61,171 nt of DNA from positions 1-61,171 of the forward strand of contig RGZB01000007.1 of the NCBI GenBank assembly GCA_010031735.1, read 5' to 3'. Position numbers and translations under genes: made by a program. Position 1 is the first letter of the stretch. Each line of letters begins with the position of its first letter. The DNA comes from Pseudomonadota bacterium. GTDB lineage: Bacteria; Pseudomonadota; Alphaproteobacteria; Rickettsiales; RGZB01. Shown here piece after piece: positions 19,339 through 28,569 of the stretch. The notes below the pieces were generated by a model, which saw nothing but the letters and a program-made list of their open reading frames with translations, was not told the DNA's origin and ran no database searches.

Positions 19339-20465
19339 TACTCTTTCACCGCCTGTTTCAGCAGTGCCAGCACATCTTCTTCCGCCACGTCTTCGGCGAT
19401 GAAGGATTCGCCGATCCCGCGCGCCAGGATGAATACCATCTTGCCGTCTTTCACTTTTTTATCGCCGCGCATGTGGTGCAGCAGCAGTTTCGCATCCATC
19501 GGTTTCCCGATCTGGGAAAGCGTATAGGGCAGCCCCACCGCTTTCATGTGTTCAATGACGCGGTCGAGATCCGCTTTCTTGCAAAGCCCTAGTTTCACCG
19601 AGAGTTTGAACGCGAGCACCATGCCGAGCGCCACCGCCTCGCCATGCAAGAGTGCATCCGAGAAGCCGGTTTCCGCTTCGAGCGCATGGCCGAACGTGTG
19701 GCCGAGGTTCAGGAGTGCACGCACCCCACCCTCTTTCTCGTCTGCACTCACGATATCCGCCTTGGCCTTGCAGCTATGCAGGATCATGTGATGCAGGTGT
19801 TGTTCGCCGCCGCCGGTCACGACCGTGGAATCCTTTACCTTCGCCGCCTCTTTCTCCAGTGTCGCGAAGAATTTCGCATCGTTGATGAGGCCGTATTTCA
19901 ATACCTCTGCATAACCCGCGAGCAACTGACGGTGCGGCAGGGTGGAAAGCACGCTTGTATCCGCAATCATCAGTTTCGGCTGGTAGAACGCGCCGACCAG
20001 ATTCTTGCCGTGGCGCGTATTGATACCGGTCTTGCCACCGACCGAACTATCGACCATCGCGAGGAGCGTCGTCGGGATCTGGATGAAGTTGATGCCGCGC
20101 AGCACGATGCTCGCCGCAAAGCCCGTGAGGTCGCCCATCACACCACCACCGAGGGCGATCAGGGTGCTTTTGCGCTCCGGTTTTTGGTCAAGCACCTCTT
20201 CCACTACTTCTTCCAAGAAGGTGAAACCTTTCGTGCGCTCACCGGCGGGCAGGATGATCGCATGGTGTTTGATGCCTGCTTTATCGAGGCTCATCTCGAG
20301 CGTTTTCAGATGGAACGAGGCCACCTGCTTATCCGTCACGATGATCACCTTCGGGGAAAGCTTCAGTGCCTTGATATATTCACCCGCATTCGCAAGGAGA
20401 TCGCGGCCCACGAGTATATCGTAGCTCCGCTCGCCAAGGCTCAGTTTAATTTTTTCGGGTGCCAT
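19338..20465 (-). CDS. aroB: 3-dehydroquinate synthase
   Basis: Second step of the shikimate pathway, using NAD+ and a divalent metal. Conserved stretches include A-L-G-G-G-V-M-G-D-L-T-G-F-A-A-S, the catalytic L-A-M-V-D-S-S-V-G-G-K-T-G-I-N, and L-N-L-G-H-T-F-G-H-A-L-E with metal-binding histidines. 375 residues. The start overlaps aroK by 20 bases and the stop overlaps the CNNM gene by 1, so aroK-aroB-CNNM is one operon. Confidence 0.97.
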   Translation of the reverse strand: MAPEKIKLSLGERSYDILVGRDLLANAGEYIKALKLSPKVIIVTDKQVASFHLKTLEMSLDKAGIKHHAIILPAGERTKGFTFLEEVVEEVLDQKPERKSTLIALGGGVMGDLTGFAASIVLRGINFIQIPTTLLAMVDSSVGGKTGINTRHGKNLVGAFYQPKLMIADTSVLSTLPHRQLLAGYAEVLKYGLINDAKFFATLEKEAAKVKDSTVVTGGGEQHLHHMILHSCKAKADIVSADEKEGGVRALLNLGHTFGHALEAETGFSDALLHGEAVALGMVLAFKLSVKLGLCKKADLDRVIEHMKAVGLPYTLSQIGKPMDAKLLLHHMRGDKKVKDGKMVFILARGIGESFIAEDVAEEDVLALLKQAVKE

Positions 20466-21030
20466 ACGTCTTCAATGCTGTGACAATCTGTTCTACGACC
20501 CGTTCATGCGGCCCGGTCGTGGTATCGACCACGATATCCGACTGCGCGTAAACAGGATAACGCTTCTCCATCAAGTCCTTCAGGATAGCGGCCTTGTCGC
20601 CTTTTTCAAGCAAAGGACGTGTTTTCTTGCGTGAAACCCGCTCAAGCAGCGTGTCGAACTCTGCCCTGAGCCACACCGAGCGTCCTTTTTTCTTGATGAG
20701 TTTGCGGGTGGCAGGCTCGATGAACGCCCCGCCGCCGGTCGCCAGCACCACGGGTTCTGCCTGCTGCAGGTAACGCGAGATCACCTGGCGCTCGAGTTTG
20801 CGGAAATAACGCTCGCCCTTCTTGTCGAATATCTCGGAAACCGTTGCTTTCTGTTCTTTTTCGATGGTATGGTCGCTGTCGACGAACGGTATCTTCAGGC
20901 TTTCCGCCAATTTCTGGCCCACGGTGGATTTGCCAGCACCCATAAGACCCACGAGCACGATGGGGCGTTGTTTTTTCACACGCGTTTTGCTTTTACTTTG
21001 GGTAATCGTTCTATTTACTTCCGAAGCCAT
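20446..21030 (-). CDS. aroK: Shikimate kinase
   Basis: Phosphorylates shikimate at C3. P-loop G-L-M-G-A-G-K-S-T is in I-V-L-V-G-L-M-G-A-G-K-S-T-V-G, with the shikimate-binding D-S-D in F-V-D-S-D-H and the G-G-G-A in V-L-A-T-G-G-G-A-F. Start placed at ATG 21030 (194 residues). The track can be extended to 21177 but that would cross the divergent small gene and add an unrelated stretch. The first 18 residues before the P-loop strand are basic and polar. Confidence 0.94.
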   Translation of the reverse strand: MASEVNRTITQSKSKTRVKKQRPIVLVGLMGAGKSTVGQKLAESLKIPFVDSDHTIEKEQKATVSEIFDKKGERYFRKLERQVISRYLQQAEPVVLATGGGAFIEPATRKLIKKKGRSVWLRAEFDTLLERVSRKKTRPLLEKGDKAAILKDLMEKRYPVYAQSDIVVDTTTGPHERVVEQIVTALKTYGTRKN

Positions 21031-21085
21031 TTGTGCATATAAATACACATTGGTAAAAAATGAAAGCGTTTTGTGGTGTAAACCT

Positions 21086-21229
21086 ATGGCAAAAAAGCGA
21101 ATAAAGAAATTTTTAGTGATCGTCATCCTGCTCGCGATCGGCGGCGGTGTAGGCTTCCTGGCACTCACCGACATCACCCCCCATCAGGAAAAAGTCACCA
21201 AAGTCATCGATAACGCACGGTTCAAATAA
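21086..21229 (+). CDS. 47-residue single-span membrane protein
   Basis: M-A-K-K-R-I-K-K is followed by a hydrophobic segment F-L-V-I-V-I-L-L-A-I-G-G-G-V-G-F-L-A-L (residues 9-27) and a short polar tail with T-P-H-Q-E-K-V. It looks like an N-in membrane anchor or uncleaved signal. Its stop overlaps the start of the next gene as TAATG, which supports it as a real coupled gene. Function unknown. It is divergent from aroK with about 55 bases between. Confidence 0.7.
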   Translation: MAKKRIKKFLVIVILLAIGGGVGFLALTDITPHQEKVTKVIDNARFK

Positions 21230-22404
21230 TGAAAATACGCCACATCGCTACCCTCGTGCTCTGCTCTATCCTGCTTAGCACAGTCCCTCTGCACGCCGCG
21301 GAGGAACAGGAGGAAGAGCAGGAAACCAAATCCATCGACGGATTTGGCACGCTTTCTGGCGGTGATGCCTTCAAACCCACATTGTGGAAAGGCACCGGCC
21401 GCCCGATCGTGGAGGAATTATTCCCGAAACTGCCTTCGAAGAGCAGTTCTCCGACCTTAAAAGCGCTTATCAGTAAACTGGCACAAAGCACCACCGAACC
21501 GCCGCAGGGCGATGGCACGCCGGGTCTGCTCTTCACCAGCCGCGTCGAACATCTGGTGAACGTGGGCCAAGGCGAAGCCGCGCTGAAGATGCTCGAGATC
21601 CTGCCAAGCGACCTGATGGACGACAAACGCAAAATGCTGAAGGATAAAGCGAACCTGATCGCGATGAATACGGGTGATGGCTGCCAGGGCGCGTATGACC
21701 GTGCCCATGAGAAAGAAGAGACCGCCTTCTGGAACGAAGCGAAAGTGCTCTGCCTTGCGGTCGAGGACGGCGCGGAGAAAGCAACCGGCGCGATCCAGGA
21801 ATACAAAGAAAAAAGCGGTAAGGATACGCTTCTTTGCTGCAGCAACATCAAGATAGCGGAAGTGATCGCAGGCCTCACGGGTGATAAGAAAACCGGGACG
21901 ATCCCTGCCCGTGCTTCGGCGGTCGAGGCCGCATTCCTGAAAAAAGCCGGCTGGACGGAATCCGACAAAACGCTCGCGCAACGTTTAGAGCTGTATTCCG
22001 CCTTCGTGAAAGTCAGCGATTCTGGAGCGACCTTCGATGCATCGGGTATCCCACTCTGGCTCAATACCAAAGCGGCCGAAGGTAAATCCAATGTCGCTGC
22101 AAAAGCACTCGTGCTGATGGAGTCGATGGGCGAGAAAGTGCCGCCGTCCGTATGGCAGAAGGTGAAGCCCTTAAGTCCACCGCCCCGTGGCACCAATGCC
22201 TACGAGGATATGCTCTGGAACATGGATAAAGCCGCATACGCGAGCCGCCAGGGCGAAACGATCCTCTATGCACTTGCTGCGATCGGCAATGGTGGTGTCA
22301 GTAAGCTCCATCCGGCGATCATGGGCCGTATCGTGAATGCGCTCAAGATGGTGGGACTCAAGAAAGAAGCATCCCTCCTCGCCGCAGAATCGCTTCTGGA
22401 CTAA
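21229..22404 (+). CDS. Secreted helical protein of unknown function
   Basis: 391 residues. A signal peptide ends at L-H-A-A|E (about residue 24), followed by an acidic E-E-Q-E-E-E-Q-E patch. The rest is helical and looks repeat-like, with a four-cysteine content that includes C-C in L-L-C-C-S-N-I-K. I remember similar proteins between aroK/aroB and xerD in other Alphaproteobacteria, but no function. Overlaps both neighbours (TAATG), so the 47-residue protein, this one, xerD and the esterase form one operon. Confidence 0.75.
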   Translation: MKIRHIATLVLCSILLSTVPLHAAEEQEEEQETKSIDGFGTLSGGDAFKPTLWKGTGRPIVEELFPKLPSKSSSPTLKALISKLAQSTTEPPQGDGTPGLLFTSRVEHLVNVGQGEAALKMLEILPSDLMDDKRKMLKDKANLIAMNTGDGCQGAYDRAHEKEETAFWNEAKVLCLAVEDGAEKATGAIQEYKEKSGKDTLLCCSNIKIAEVIAGLTGDKKTGTIPARASAVEAAFLKKAGWTESDKTLAQRLELYSAFVKVSDSGATFDASGIPLWLNTKAAEGKSNVAAKALVLMESMGEKVPPSVWQKVKPLSPPPRGTNAYEDMLWNMDKAAYASRQGETILYALAAIGNGGVSKLHPAIMGRIVNALKMVGLKKEASLLAAESLLD

Positions 22405-23348
22405 TGCACAGCACGATCGGCGCATTCTTAGAGGCCTTATCAGCCGAACGTGGCGCCAGCCGTAATACCCTGGATTCCTACCGCACCGACCTTGCCGATT
22501 TCGATCGTTTCGTGACCGAGAGTCGCATCACTCCGCTCGAAGCCACCACCGAGACCATCGAACGGTATCTGCAATCGCTTGCGAAACGTGAATTCACCGC
22601 CAGTACACAGGCGCGCAAACTCTCGAGCATCAAACAATATTATATCTTCCTCTTCAGCGAGAAGTACCGCAGTGATAATCCTGCTGCCACGCTTGAAGGC
22701 CCGAAACGCGCCAAGTCGCTTCCGAAATTCTTGACCGAAAAAGAGGTGGAGGCACTCATCAACACCGCGCATGCCAATACCAAGCCGGATGGTGTGCGCC
22801 TATCGGCACTCTTAGAAACACTCTACGCCTCAGGCCTTCGCGTGTCGGAACTGGTGGAACTCAAACTCTCCACCTTGCAATGGGAAGAAGGCAAGAAAAC
22901 GCTGAAACCCTTCCTGATCGTCACGGGCAAAGGTAATAAAGAGCGCCTTGTACCGCTCAATGGTAAAGCGATCGAAAGCCTGCTGGCGTATCTCTCGCTT
23001 CGCCCGCATTACATGGATGCAAGTGCGGATTCGCCGTGGCTGTTCCCTTCCGGCGGTGAAAGTGGCCACCTCACACGCCAACGTTTAGGGCAGCTGCTAA
23101 AAGCCCTCGCGCGCGAAGCCAACATCGATCCAGCGAAGATATCACCTCACAAACTGCGCCACTCGTTTGCAAGTCATCTACTCACCAACGGGGTCGATCT
23201 CCGCGTCCTGCAGGAATTGCTCGGCCACGCCGATATCTCCACCACGCAGATCTATACGCATTTATCGAGCGAGCACCTCCAACGCATGGTGAGTGAAAAA
23301 CACCCGCTCGTCCAGAAACTCTACACTTCACGAAAGGCTCCCGCATGA
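22404..23348 (+). CDS. xerD: Tyrosine recombinase XerD (or XerC)
   Basis: Site-specific recombinase that resolves chromosome dimers at dif. N-terminal SAM-like DNA-binding domain (about 1-90), then a catalytic domain with Arg in Y-A-S-G-L-R-V-S-E-L, H-x-x-R in H-K-L-R-H-S-F-A-S-H-L-L, and the nucleophile in H-A-D-I-S-T-T-Q-I-Y-T-H-L. 314 residues. Location next to aroB/aroK and the end of the catalytic domain suit XerD better than XerC, but the paralogue cannot be fixed from one copy. Confidence 0.9.
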   Translation: MHSTIGAFLEALSAERGASRNTLDSYRTDLADFDRFVTESRITPLEATTETIERYLQSLAKREFTASTQARKLSSIKQYYIFLFSEKYRSDNPAATLEGPKRAKSLPKFLTEKEVEALINTAHANTKPDGVRLSALLETLYASGLRVSELVELKLSTLQWEEGKKTLKPFLIVTGKGNKERLVPLNGKAIESLLAYLSLRPHYMDASADSPWLFPSGGESGHLTRQRLGQLLKALAREANIDPAKISPHKLRHSFASHLLTNGVDLRVLQELLGHADISTTQIYTHLSSEHLQRMVSEKHPLVQKLYTSRKAPA

Positions 23349-24049
23349 AATCCCTCAAAGGCCCTGAAATCCCCGCCGCATCGGGCAAAACCAAACAGCT
23401 GATCGTTTTCCTGCACGGTGTGGGTGCGGATGGTAATGATCTGATCAGCCTTGCCGATATTTTCTCGGAAGCGTTCCCGAATGCGCATTTCTGCTCGCCC
23501 CATGCACCTTTCGCATTCGATATGGCACCTCCCGGATTCGCCGCCGGCTACCAATGGTTCTCGCTGCAGGAATATATGCAGCAATCACCCGAAGCGGTGA
23601 TGAAGAACCGTACCACCTCCAGGAATCTTCTCGCGGGTGCGGCAGAAGCAGCCCCTTACCTCAATGATTTCATCGATGCGAAATTAAAAGCATTGGGCTT
23701 GGATGATTCCGCCCTCATCCTGATCGGCTTCTCGCAGGGTACCATGATGGCACTATATACCTCGCTTCGCCGCAACAAGCCATGTGCAGCGGTCATCGGC
23801 TATTCCGGTGCATTGCTCGGTGCCGATGTGCTGGCCAAAGAGATCGTCTCCCGCCCACCGGTCTGCTTGATTCATGGTGCAGTGGATATGGTGGTACCAC
23901 ACCAGATGATGCGTGATGCCGAAGCGGGCTTGAAGGCAAACAAGGTGCCGGTGGAGGCACACACGCGTCCGCAGCTGGCCCACGGCATCGACCCGGAAGG
24001 GGTTGGAATTGCCATACGTTTCCTCGTAAAACACCTCCAAATGGCATAA
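23345..24049 (+). CDS. Alpha/beta hydrolase, phospholipase/carboxylesterase family
   Basis: 234 residues, cytosolic. The nucleophile elbow G-F-S-Q-G is in I-L-I-G-F-S-Q-G-T-M-M-A-L, the acid in I-H-G-A-V-D-M-V-V-P, and the histidine in L-A-H-G-I-D-P-E-G. The early H-G-V-G-A-D-G-N-D-L is the family oxyanion region. Related enzymes hydrolyse short acyl esters or lysophospholipids. The start overlaps the xerD stop by 4 bases (ATGA). Confidence 0.92.
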   Translation: MKSLKGPEIPAASGKTKQLIVFLHGVGADGNDLISLADIFSEAFPNAHFCSPHAPFAFDMAPPGFAAGYQWFSLQEYMQQSPEAVMKNRTTSRNLLAGAAEAAPYLNDFIDAKLKALGLDDSALILIGFSQGTMMALYTSLRRNKPCAAVIGYSGALLGADVLAKEIVSRPPVCLIHGAVDMVVPHQMMRDAEAGLKANKVPVEAHTRPQLAHGIDPEGVGIAIRFLVKHLQMA

Positions 24050-24092
24050 AAATCACGTTCTAGGCCCCTCTTCAAAGCCATTAGTGATTTTT
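24048..24092 (+). terminator. Possible terminator after the esterase gene
   Basis: AAAAATCAC (24048-24056) pairs with GTGATTTTT (24084-24092) across a long 27-base loop, and the 3' arm runs into T residues. The stem is short and AT-rich and its 5' arm starts in the stop codon, so the call is weak. Confidence 0.35.
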
Positions 24093-24155
24093 TAACCTGT
24101 TTTTGCTATAGTTAGAGTATGGAAACAGCGAAAGCGAACTCAGGTAGAGGTAGCC

Positions 24156-24419
24156 ATGACCAGTTTTGAACAATTCCTCAAGGATTACCGGCTGACCACC
24201 GCCGAGATTCTTTACCATATGCCCGATCATCCCAGCCTGCTCCAGACCTATGTCTGGCAAGAGCTCGATATCTCGCCGGAATTCCCGGTCTTGAAAAAGT
24301 TCCTGCATTTCTGGGAACGTAGCTTGGATGGCAAACTGCACTCGGTGCAAGTGGCGAGCTGCGAGATCATCAAACCGGCGGAATTCCAGTACGCCCGTGC
24401 CAAATTCTATTTACAGTAG
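24156..24419 (+). CDS. usg: Usg-family protein
   Basis: 87 residues. The pattern Y-R-L-T-T-A-E-I-L-Y-H-M-P-D-H-P-x-L-L-Q-x-Y-V-W-Q and P-x-F-P-x-L-x-x-F-L-x-F-W matches Usg, a small family typical of Alphaproteobacteria and often near tryptophan genes, function unknown. A TATAGT hexamer at 24107-24112 may serve as its -10. It stands between two operons. Confidence 0.85.
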   Translation: MTSFEQFLKDYRLTTAEILYHMPDHPSLLQTYVWQELDISPEFPVLKKFLHFWERSLDGKLHSVQVASCEIIKPAEFQYARAKFYLQ

Positions 24420-24447
24420 CAGGCCACTCCTTTAGTTTTCAGGGCCT

Positions 24448-25500
24448 ATGGCCCACTACTTCAACATCATGCTCGGCCGCGGGTTGGGCGGCATCGAACG
24501 CGCATTCATCAACTGCGCAGAAGCGCTACTCGCGCGTGGGCACCGCGTCACCTGCGTGGCTTCACCCAAAGCAGCCGTGATCGACGAACTCGGAAAAATA
24601 AAACATCCCAATCTGCAAATCGAGTTACTACGCAATTTCGCCGTATGGGATTGTTTTGCCATCCAGCGTTTGAGTAACCGCATCACCAAACTGAATCCTG
24701 ACGCCATCCTTACGCACGGCACACGTGCAGCGACTTTCGCCAGGCGCGCGGCGAAACATGTACCGGTCGCTGCCTTCGCGCATAATTACAGCATCCGCCG
24801 TCTGCTGGGTGCGGAAGTCATCTTCGCTATCTCGAAGCATCTGAAAGAAACAATCGAAGCCGCGGATGCCACACAAAACGTCGTGATGATCCCGAACATG
24901 ATCCGCATGACGAACACTGAAGTGGCACAGAAGCCGTTTCAGAATCCTCCGGTGATCGGCAGCATGGGACGATTCGTGCAGAAGAAAGGCTTCGCCGATC
25001 TCCTGGATGCGCTGGCACTACTTAAGAAAAACAACATCAGTTTTAAAGCTATGATAGCAGGTGACGGCGAAGAATCTGCTGCCCTCAAAGAAAAAGCCGA
25101 GAAGCTCGGCCTCTCCGCGCTCGTCTCTTTCCCCGGCTGGATCAAGAACCCGGACGACTTCTATAACCAGATCGATTTCTTCGTACTCCCTTCGCTGCAT
25201 GAACCCTTTGGCATCGTGCTCTTGGAGGCTTTTGCCAAGGCGCTCGGCGTCGTCTCCACCGATACCGAAGGCCCGAGCGAGATCGTGACCCGCGGCAAGA
25301 ATGCACTTGTGGTCGAGCGCGGCAATGTGCAGGCACTGGCAGATGCCATGAAAACCCTGCTCTACGATCCGGCATACGCGCACAATCTCGGCAAAGCCGG
25401 GCTTGAAACCGTGAAAACGGAATACGATATGAACAGTGTGGGCAGGCGCATCGAAACCGAACTGCAACAACTGGTACTTGCAAACACGAAGGCCGCATAA
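24448..25500 (+). CDS. Glycosyltransferase, GT4 (GT-B) type
   Basis: 350 residues with a two-domain GT-B build. N-terminal acceptor part: L-G-R-G-L-G-G-I-E-R-A-F. C-terminal donor part: I-G-S-M-G-R-F-V-Q-K-K-G, then S-L-H-E-P-F-G-I-V-L-L-E-A (the E-x7-E motif), then T-D-T-E-G-P-S-E-I-V. Likely transfers a nucleotide-sugar unit in envelope glycan synthesis; donor and acceptor are not visible. The stop abuts the next start. Confidence 0.92.
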   Translation: MAHYFNIMLGRGLGGIERAFINCAEALLARGHRVTCVASPKAAVIDELGKIKHPNLQIELLRNFAVWDCFAIQRLSNRITKLNPDAILTHGTRAATFARRAAKHVPVAAFAHNYSIRRLLGAEVIFAISKHLKETIEAADATQNVVMIPNMIRMTNTEVAQKPFQNPPVIGSMGRFVQKKGFADLLDALALLKKNNISFKAMIAGDGEESAALKEKAEKLGLSALVSFPGWIKNPDDFYNQIDFFVLPSLHEPFGIVLLEAFAKALGVVSTDTEGPSEIVTRGKNALVVERGNVQALADAMKTLLYDPAYAHNLGKAGLETVKTEYDMNSVGRRIETELQQLVLANTKAA

Positions 25501-26279
25501 TGGAATATCTGACATTAGACAGGGCAGTGATCGAGATCAGCGGAGACGATAAATCGCCCTTCCTGCAAGGCATCATCAGCAACGACATCACGAAAGTGAC
25601 GGATGGGAGTAGCATCTACACCTGTCTCCTCTCGCCTCAAGGCAAATACCTCTTCGATTTTTTCGTCACGGGTAAAGAGGGGAAATTCCTGCTCGATGTA
25701 CCAAAGCGCCACGCCGCTGAACTCATCAAACGTCTCACGATGTATAAGCTCCGCTCCAAAGTGGAAATCAAAGACGTATCGAACATCTATTCTGTATTCG
25801 CTTGCTACGGAAGCGGTGCCGAAAAAGTCGGCATCCCGGATCCGCGCGATGCGCGCTTAGGGAGTCGTGTGATTGCGTCCGATGCACCCATTGGTAAAGC
25901 GGGCAGTATGGAAGCCTATGATGCACTCCGCATCTCACTTACTATTCCCGATAGCGAGAAGGATCTGGAACAGGATAAATCCTATCCACTGCATTACCGC
26001 ATGGAAGCACTCCACGCGATAGATTTCGACAAAGGGTGCTATGTCGGACAGGAGGTCACGGCGCGCATGAAGCACCGTAATGCGGTGAAGCAGATGCTCT
26101 ACCGTGTAAAGGCCAATGCACCGCTGCCTGCGCCCGGCACGGTGATCACCGCCGATGGCATCTCAGCAGGCGAACTCCGCAGCATCTCCGGCAATGAAGG
26201 TCTAGCCCTTCTCGAAGTAGCGGCACTCGAGAAAAAACAGCCACTCAAAGCAGAGGCACTCGAGATCATACCATGTTAG
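25500..26279 (+). CDS. ygfZ: Folate-binding YgfZ/IBA57-family protein
   Basis: 259 residues. Helps assembly or repair of some iron-sulfur clusters with tetrahydrofolate. The N-terminal part has F-L-Q-G-I-I-S-N-D-I and the C-terminal signature K-G-C-Y-V-G-Q-E-V-T-A-R-M-K-H-R contains the conserved cysteine. Start ATG overlaps the glycosyltransferase stop by 1 base. The gene end overlaps the next by 7 bases. Confidence 0.94.
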   Translation: MEYLTLDRAVIEISGDDKSPFLQGIISNDITKVTDGSSIYTCLLSPQGKYLFDFFVTGKEGKFLLDVPKRHAAELIKRLTMYKLRSKVEIKDVSNIYSVFACYGSGAEKVGIPDPRDARLGSRVIASDAPIGKAGSMEAYDALRISLTIPDSEKDLEQDKSYPLHYRMEALHAIDFDKGCYVGQEVTARMKHRNAVKQMLYRVKANAPLPAPGTVITADGISAGELRSISGNEGLALLEVAALEKKQPLKAEALEIIPC

Positions 26280-27112
26280 AGGGTTTTGGGTTCTTTTACG
26301 CAGCAAGCTTCCTGCCGGTTCTGGTCGTCATCATCAAGATGCTGACCTATCGCAACAAGCCATCCGCCACCCCGTCTAAACCTTCCCGCATCGGCAGGAT
26401 ACGTTCCAACCGCGCCTTCGCGCTCGGCTGTGTGGTCGGCGCACTTGCATTGTTACCCACTTTCTTCAAAGGCAATTTCCTTGCACCCCTGCTGTGGGTG
26501 ATCGTGGGCCCCGCAACGGGCTGCGTCTTCATCTTGGCGGCCATGCTCATCAACACCATCTTCCGCCTGACGCCAAAGCCAGAAAAGCCCGTGGCCAATG
26601 CCCTGCCGATATCCCCGCCACCCGCACCCTACGGCTTGATTCGCAGTTTCCTGATTCGCTTCCGCATCGTATTGCTCCCACTTTTCGTTGTTTATCTGGT
26701 GGCAGGACTCTGGGTATTGAAATCCATCAGCCATGAGCGCCATGTGTACGGCACGGTAATGGATCCCAAACCGCTCGCGGAGGAAACGATTATCGAGGCT
26801 TATAGTCATTGGTTCGTTAGGAACGATAACATGATCCTGCGGAACATCCTCTTGTATGAGAAAAGCCCGGAGATCCCCGTGGAAGTGATCGAGGACATCT
26901 ATAAGAACAGCGATGATTACAGTGTGCTATCTGCGGTGGTGGTGCATGCCAAGACTCCTTGCGGCATCTTTGCAGACTTTCTAGAGAAGCGTTATCCTGC
27001 GGGTATGAACAGCTGGGGTGTTAAGCATGGTTGGCGCGCGCACCAAAATAAAATGAACATGGATTCGCTCAAGCACATGGCGGAAGACGCGCAGAAAAAG
27101 CGCTGCGAGTAA
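26273..27112 (+). CDS. Uncharacterised multi-span membrane protein
   Basis: 279 residues. Hydrophobic segments at about 5-24, 50-66, 70-92 and 132-150, then a soluble C-terminal domain of about 120 residues with two cysteines (one in K-T-P-C-G-I-F, one in the terminal K-R-C-E). Overlaps ygfZ by 7 bases, so it is translated from the same message. The stop abuts the convergent obgE stop with no gap. No family recognised. Confidence 0.65.
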   Translation: MLEGFGFFYAASFLPVLVVIIKMLTYRNKPSATPSKPSRIGRIRSNRAFALGCVVGALALLPTFFKGNFLAPLLWVIVGPATGCVFILAAMLINTIFRLTPKPEKPVANALPISPPPAPYGLIRSFLIRFRIVLLPLFVVYLVAGLWVLKSISHERHVYGTVMDPKPLAEETIIEAYSHWFVRNDNMILRNILLYEKSPEIPVEVIEDIYKNSDDYSVLSAVVVHAKTPCGIFADFLEKRYPAGMNSWGVKHGWRAHQNKMNMDSLKHMAEDAQKKRCE

Positions 27113-28201
27113 CTATTCTTCTTCGCCGTAATATTCGGTGATTTCCTGCGCCTGTTCTTCCGATTCTTCGGCTTCTTCGGCAGCGGCTTCCGCTTCTGCC
27201 TCGGCTGCGCGGAAGGCCTTCACCGCATCATTCATCGTATAAAGAATGCCGCGCACGCCCTCACCCGTTGCACCGGAAATGGTCTTCACTTCTTTCTTCG
27301 ATGCTTTTTCGAGCGCCTTCTTCTTTAGAGCGATCTCTTCTTCCGAAAGCGAATCGCATTTATTGAGCGCCACGATTTCTTCCTTGCCTGCCAAGACCTC
27401 GCTATACGCTTTCAGTTCCTTACGGATGGTTTTGTAATTGAGCGCCACATCGTCCGCCGTGCCATCGATCAGGTGCAGCAGGATGCCGCAACGCTCCACA
27501 TGTTTCAGGAACTGATGGCCAAGCCCATGGCCTTCGGATGCACCTTCGATCAAACCCGGAATGTCGGCCAGCACGAACGAATTACCCTCCGTCACATTCA
27601 CCACACCGAGTTGCGGTTTTAATGTGGTGAAGGGATAATCGGCGATTTTCGGTTTTGCCGCAGAGACGGCCGCGAGGAACGTGGATTTACCCGCGTTCGG
27701 CATGCCGACGAGGCCCGCATCCGACAAGAGTTTCAAGCGTAGCCACACCCATTGCTCCGTACCCGGCCAGCCTTTGGTGTGCTTGCGCGGTGCACGGTTG
27801 GTGGAGGTTTTGAAATGCATGTTGCCGTAGCCGCCATCCCCGCCTTTGGCGAGTACGAAGCGCTGACCCGGACGTTTGATATCCATGATCAGTGTTTCAC
27901 CGTCTTCTTCGAATACTTGTGTACCCATCGGCACCTGGATGATGAGGTCTTCGGCGAATGCGCCGTGCCGGTCGCTACCCATGCCATTACCGCCCTTCTT
28001 GGCTTTGAAGTGCTGCTTGTAGCGATAGTCGATCAGGGTGTTAAGGCCGGAGATACATTCGATGATGACGCTACCGCCACGGCCGCCGTTGCCGCCGTTC
28101 GGGCCGCCACGCGGCAGGTTCGCTTCACGGCGGAATGCGGTGCATCCATCGCCGCCGTCACCGCTTTTCACGAATATCTTCACCTCATCGATGAACTGCA
28201 T
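27113..28201 (-). CDS. obgE: GTPase ObgE/CgtA
   Basis: Essential GTPase of 50S assembly and stress control. The glycine-rich Obg fold is at residues 1-158 ([13 protein letters not shown]). The G domain has G1 [10 protein letters not shown]3 D-I-P-G-L-I-E-G-A and G4 N-K-C-D. The C-terminus is strongly acidic (E-E-A-E-E-S-E-E). 362 residues. Lies downstream of rpmA, with a terminator-like hairpin between them. Confidence 0.97.
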   Translation of the reverse strand: MQFIDEVKIFVKSGDGGDGCTAFRREANLPRGGPNGGNGGRGGSVIIECISGLNTLIDYRYKQHFKAKKGGNGMGSDRHGAFAEDLIIQVPMGTQVFEEDGETLIMDIKRPGQRFVLAKGGDGGYGNMHFKTSTNRAPRKHTKGWPGTEQWVWLRLKLLSDAGLVGMPNAGKSTFLAAVSAAKPKIADYPFTTLKPQLGVVNVTEGNSFVLADIPGLIEGASEGHGLGHQFLKHVERCGILLHLIDGTADDVALNYKTIRKELKAYSEVLAGKEEIVALNKCDSLSEEEIALKKKALEKASKKEVKTISGATGEGVRGILYTMNDAVKAFRAAEAEAEAAAEEAEESEEQAQEITEYYGEEE

Positions 28202-28215
28202 AGGAACCCTAGCCC

Positions 28216-28258
28216 TTAAAATGAAAACGGGGCCGGCTTTATTGAAAAAGCAGCCCCG
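28216..28258 (-). terminator. Terminator or attenuator between rpmA and obgE
   Basis: On the minus strand CGGGGC (28258-28253) pairs with GCCCCG (28233-28228), and an inner GCTTT/AAAGC stem is present, followed by TTTTCATTTT. It would end most rplU-rpmA transcripts 34 bases after rpmA and let some through to obgE. Confidence 0.75.
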
Positions 28259-28291
28259 CTTCCAGCGTTATTCTTTGTAAGCTCTAAAGCC

Positions 28292-28558
28292 TTAGTTCGC
28301 TTGTGCAGCCGGAACGACGTTCACATAGCGTTTGCCACCGGCTTTACGCTTGAATTCTACTTTACCTTCGACGAGTGCGAAGATCGTGTGATCTTTGCCC
28401 ATACCGACGTTAGCACCCGGATGGTATTCCGTGCCACGTTGGCGGAGAATGATGTTACCTGGGATCACGAGTGAGCCGCCCGCGCATTTCACGCCAAGCC
28501 TTCTGCCAGCGGAATCGCGTCCGTTACGTGAACTACCACCTGCCTTCTTATGTGCCAT
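28292..28558 (-). CDS. rpmA: Large ribosomal subunit protein L27 (bL27)
   Basis: 88 residues starting [16 protein letters not shown], with [17 protein letters not shown] and [12 protein letters not shown]. The N-terminal tail reaches the peptidyl transferase centre. No cleavable staphylococcal-type extension. Follows rplU after 11 bases. Confidence 0.98.
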   Translation of the reverse strand: MAHKKAGGSSRNGRDSAGRRLGVKCAGGSLVIPGNIILRQRGTEYHPGANVGMGKDHTIFALVEGKVEFKRKAGGKRYVNVVPAAQAN

Positions 28559-28569
28559 GGTCTATCTCC

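Noticed and set aside
21031-21177. N-terminal extension of aroK
   Set aside because: The extra 49 codons have no resemblance to shikimate kinase and would overlap the divergent 47-residue gene completely in its start region.
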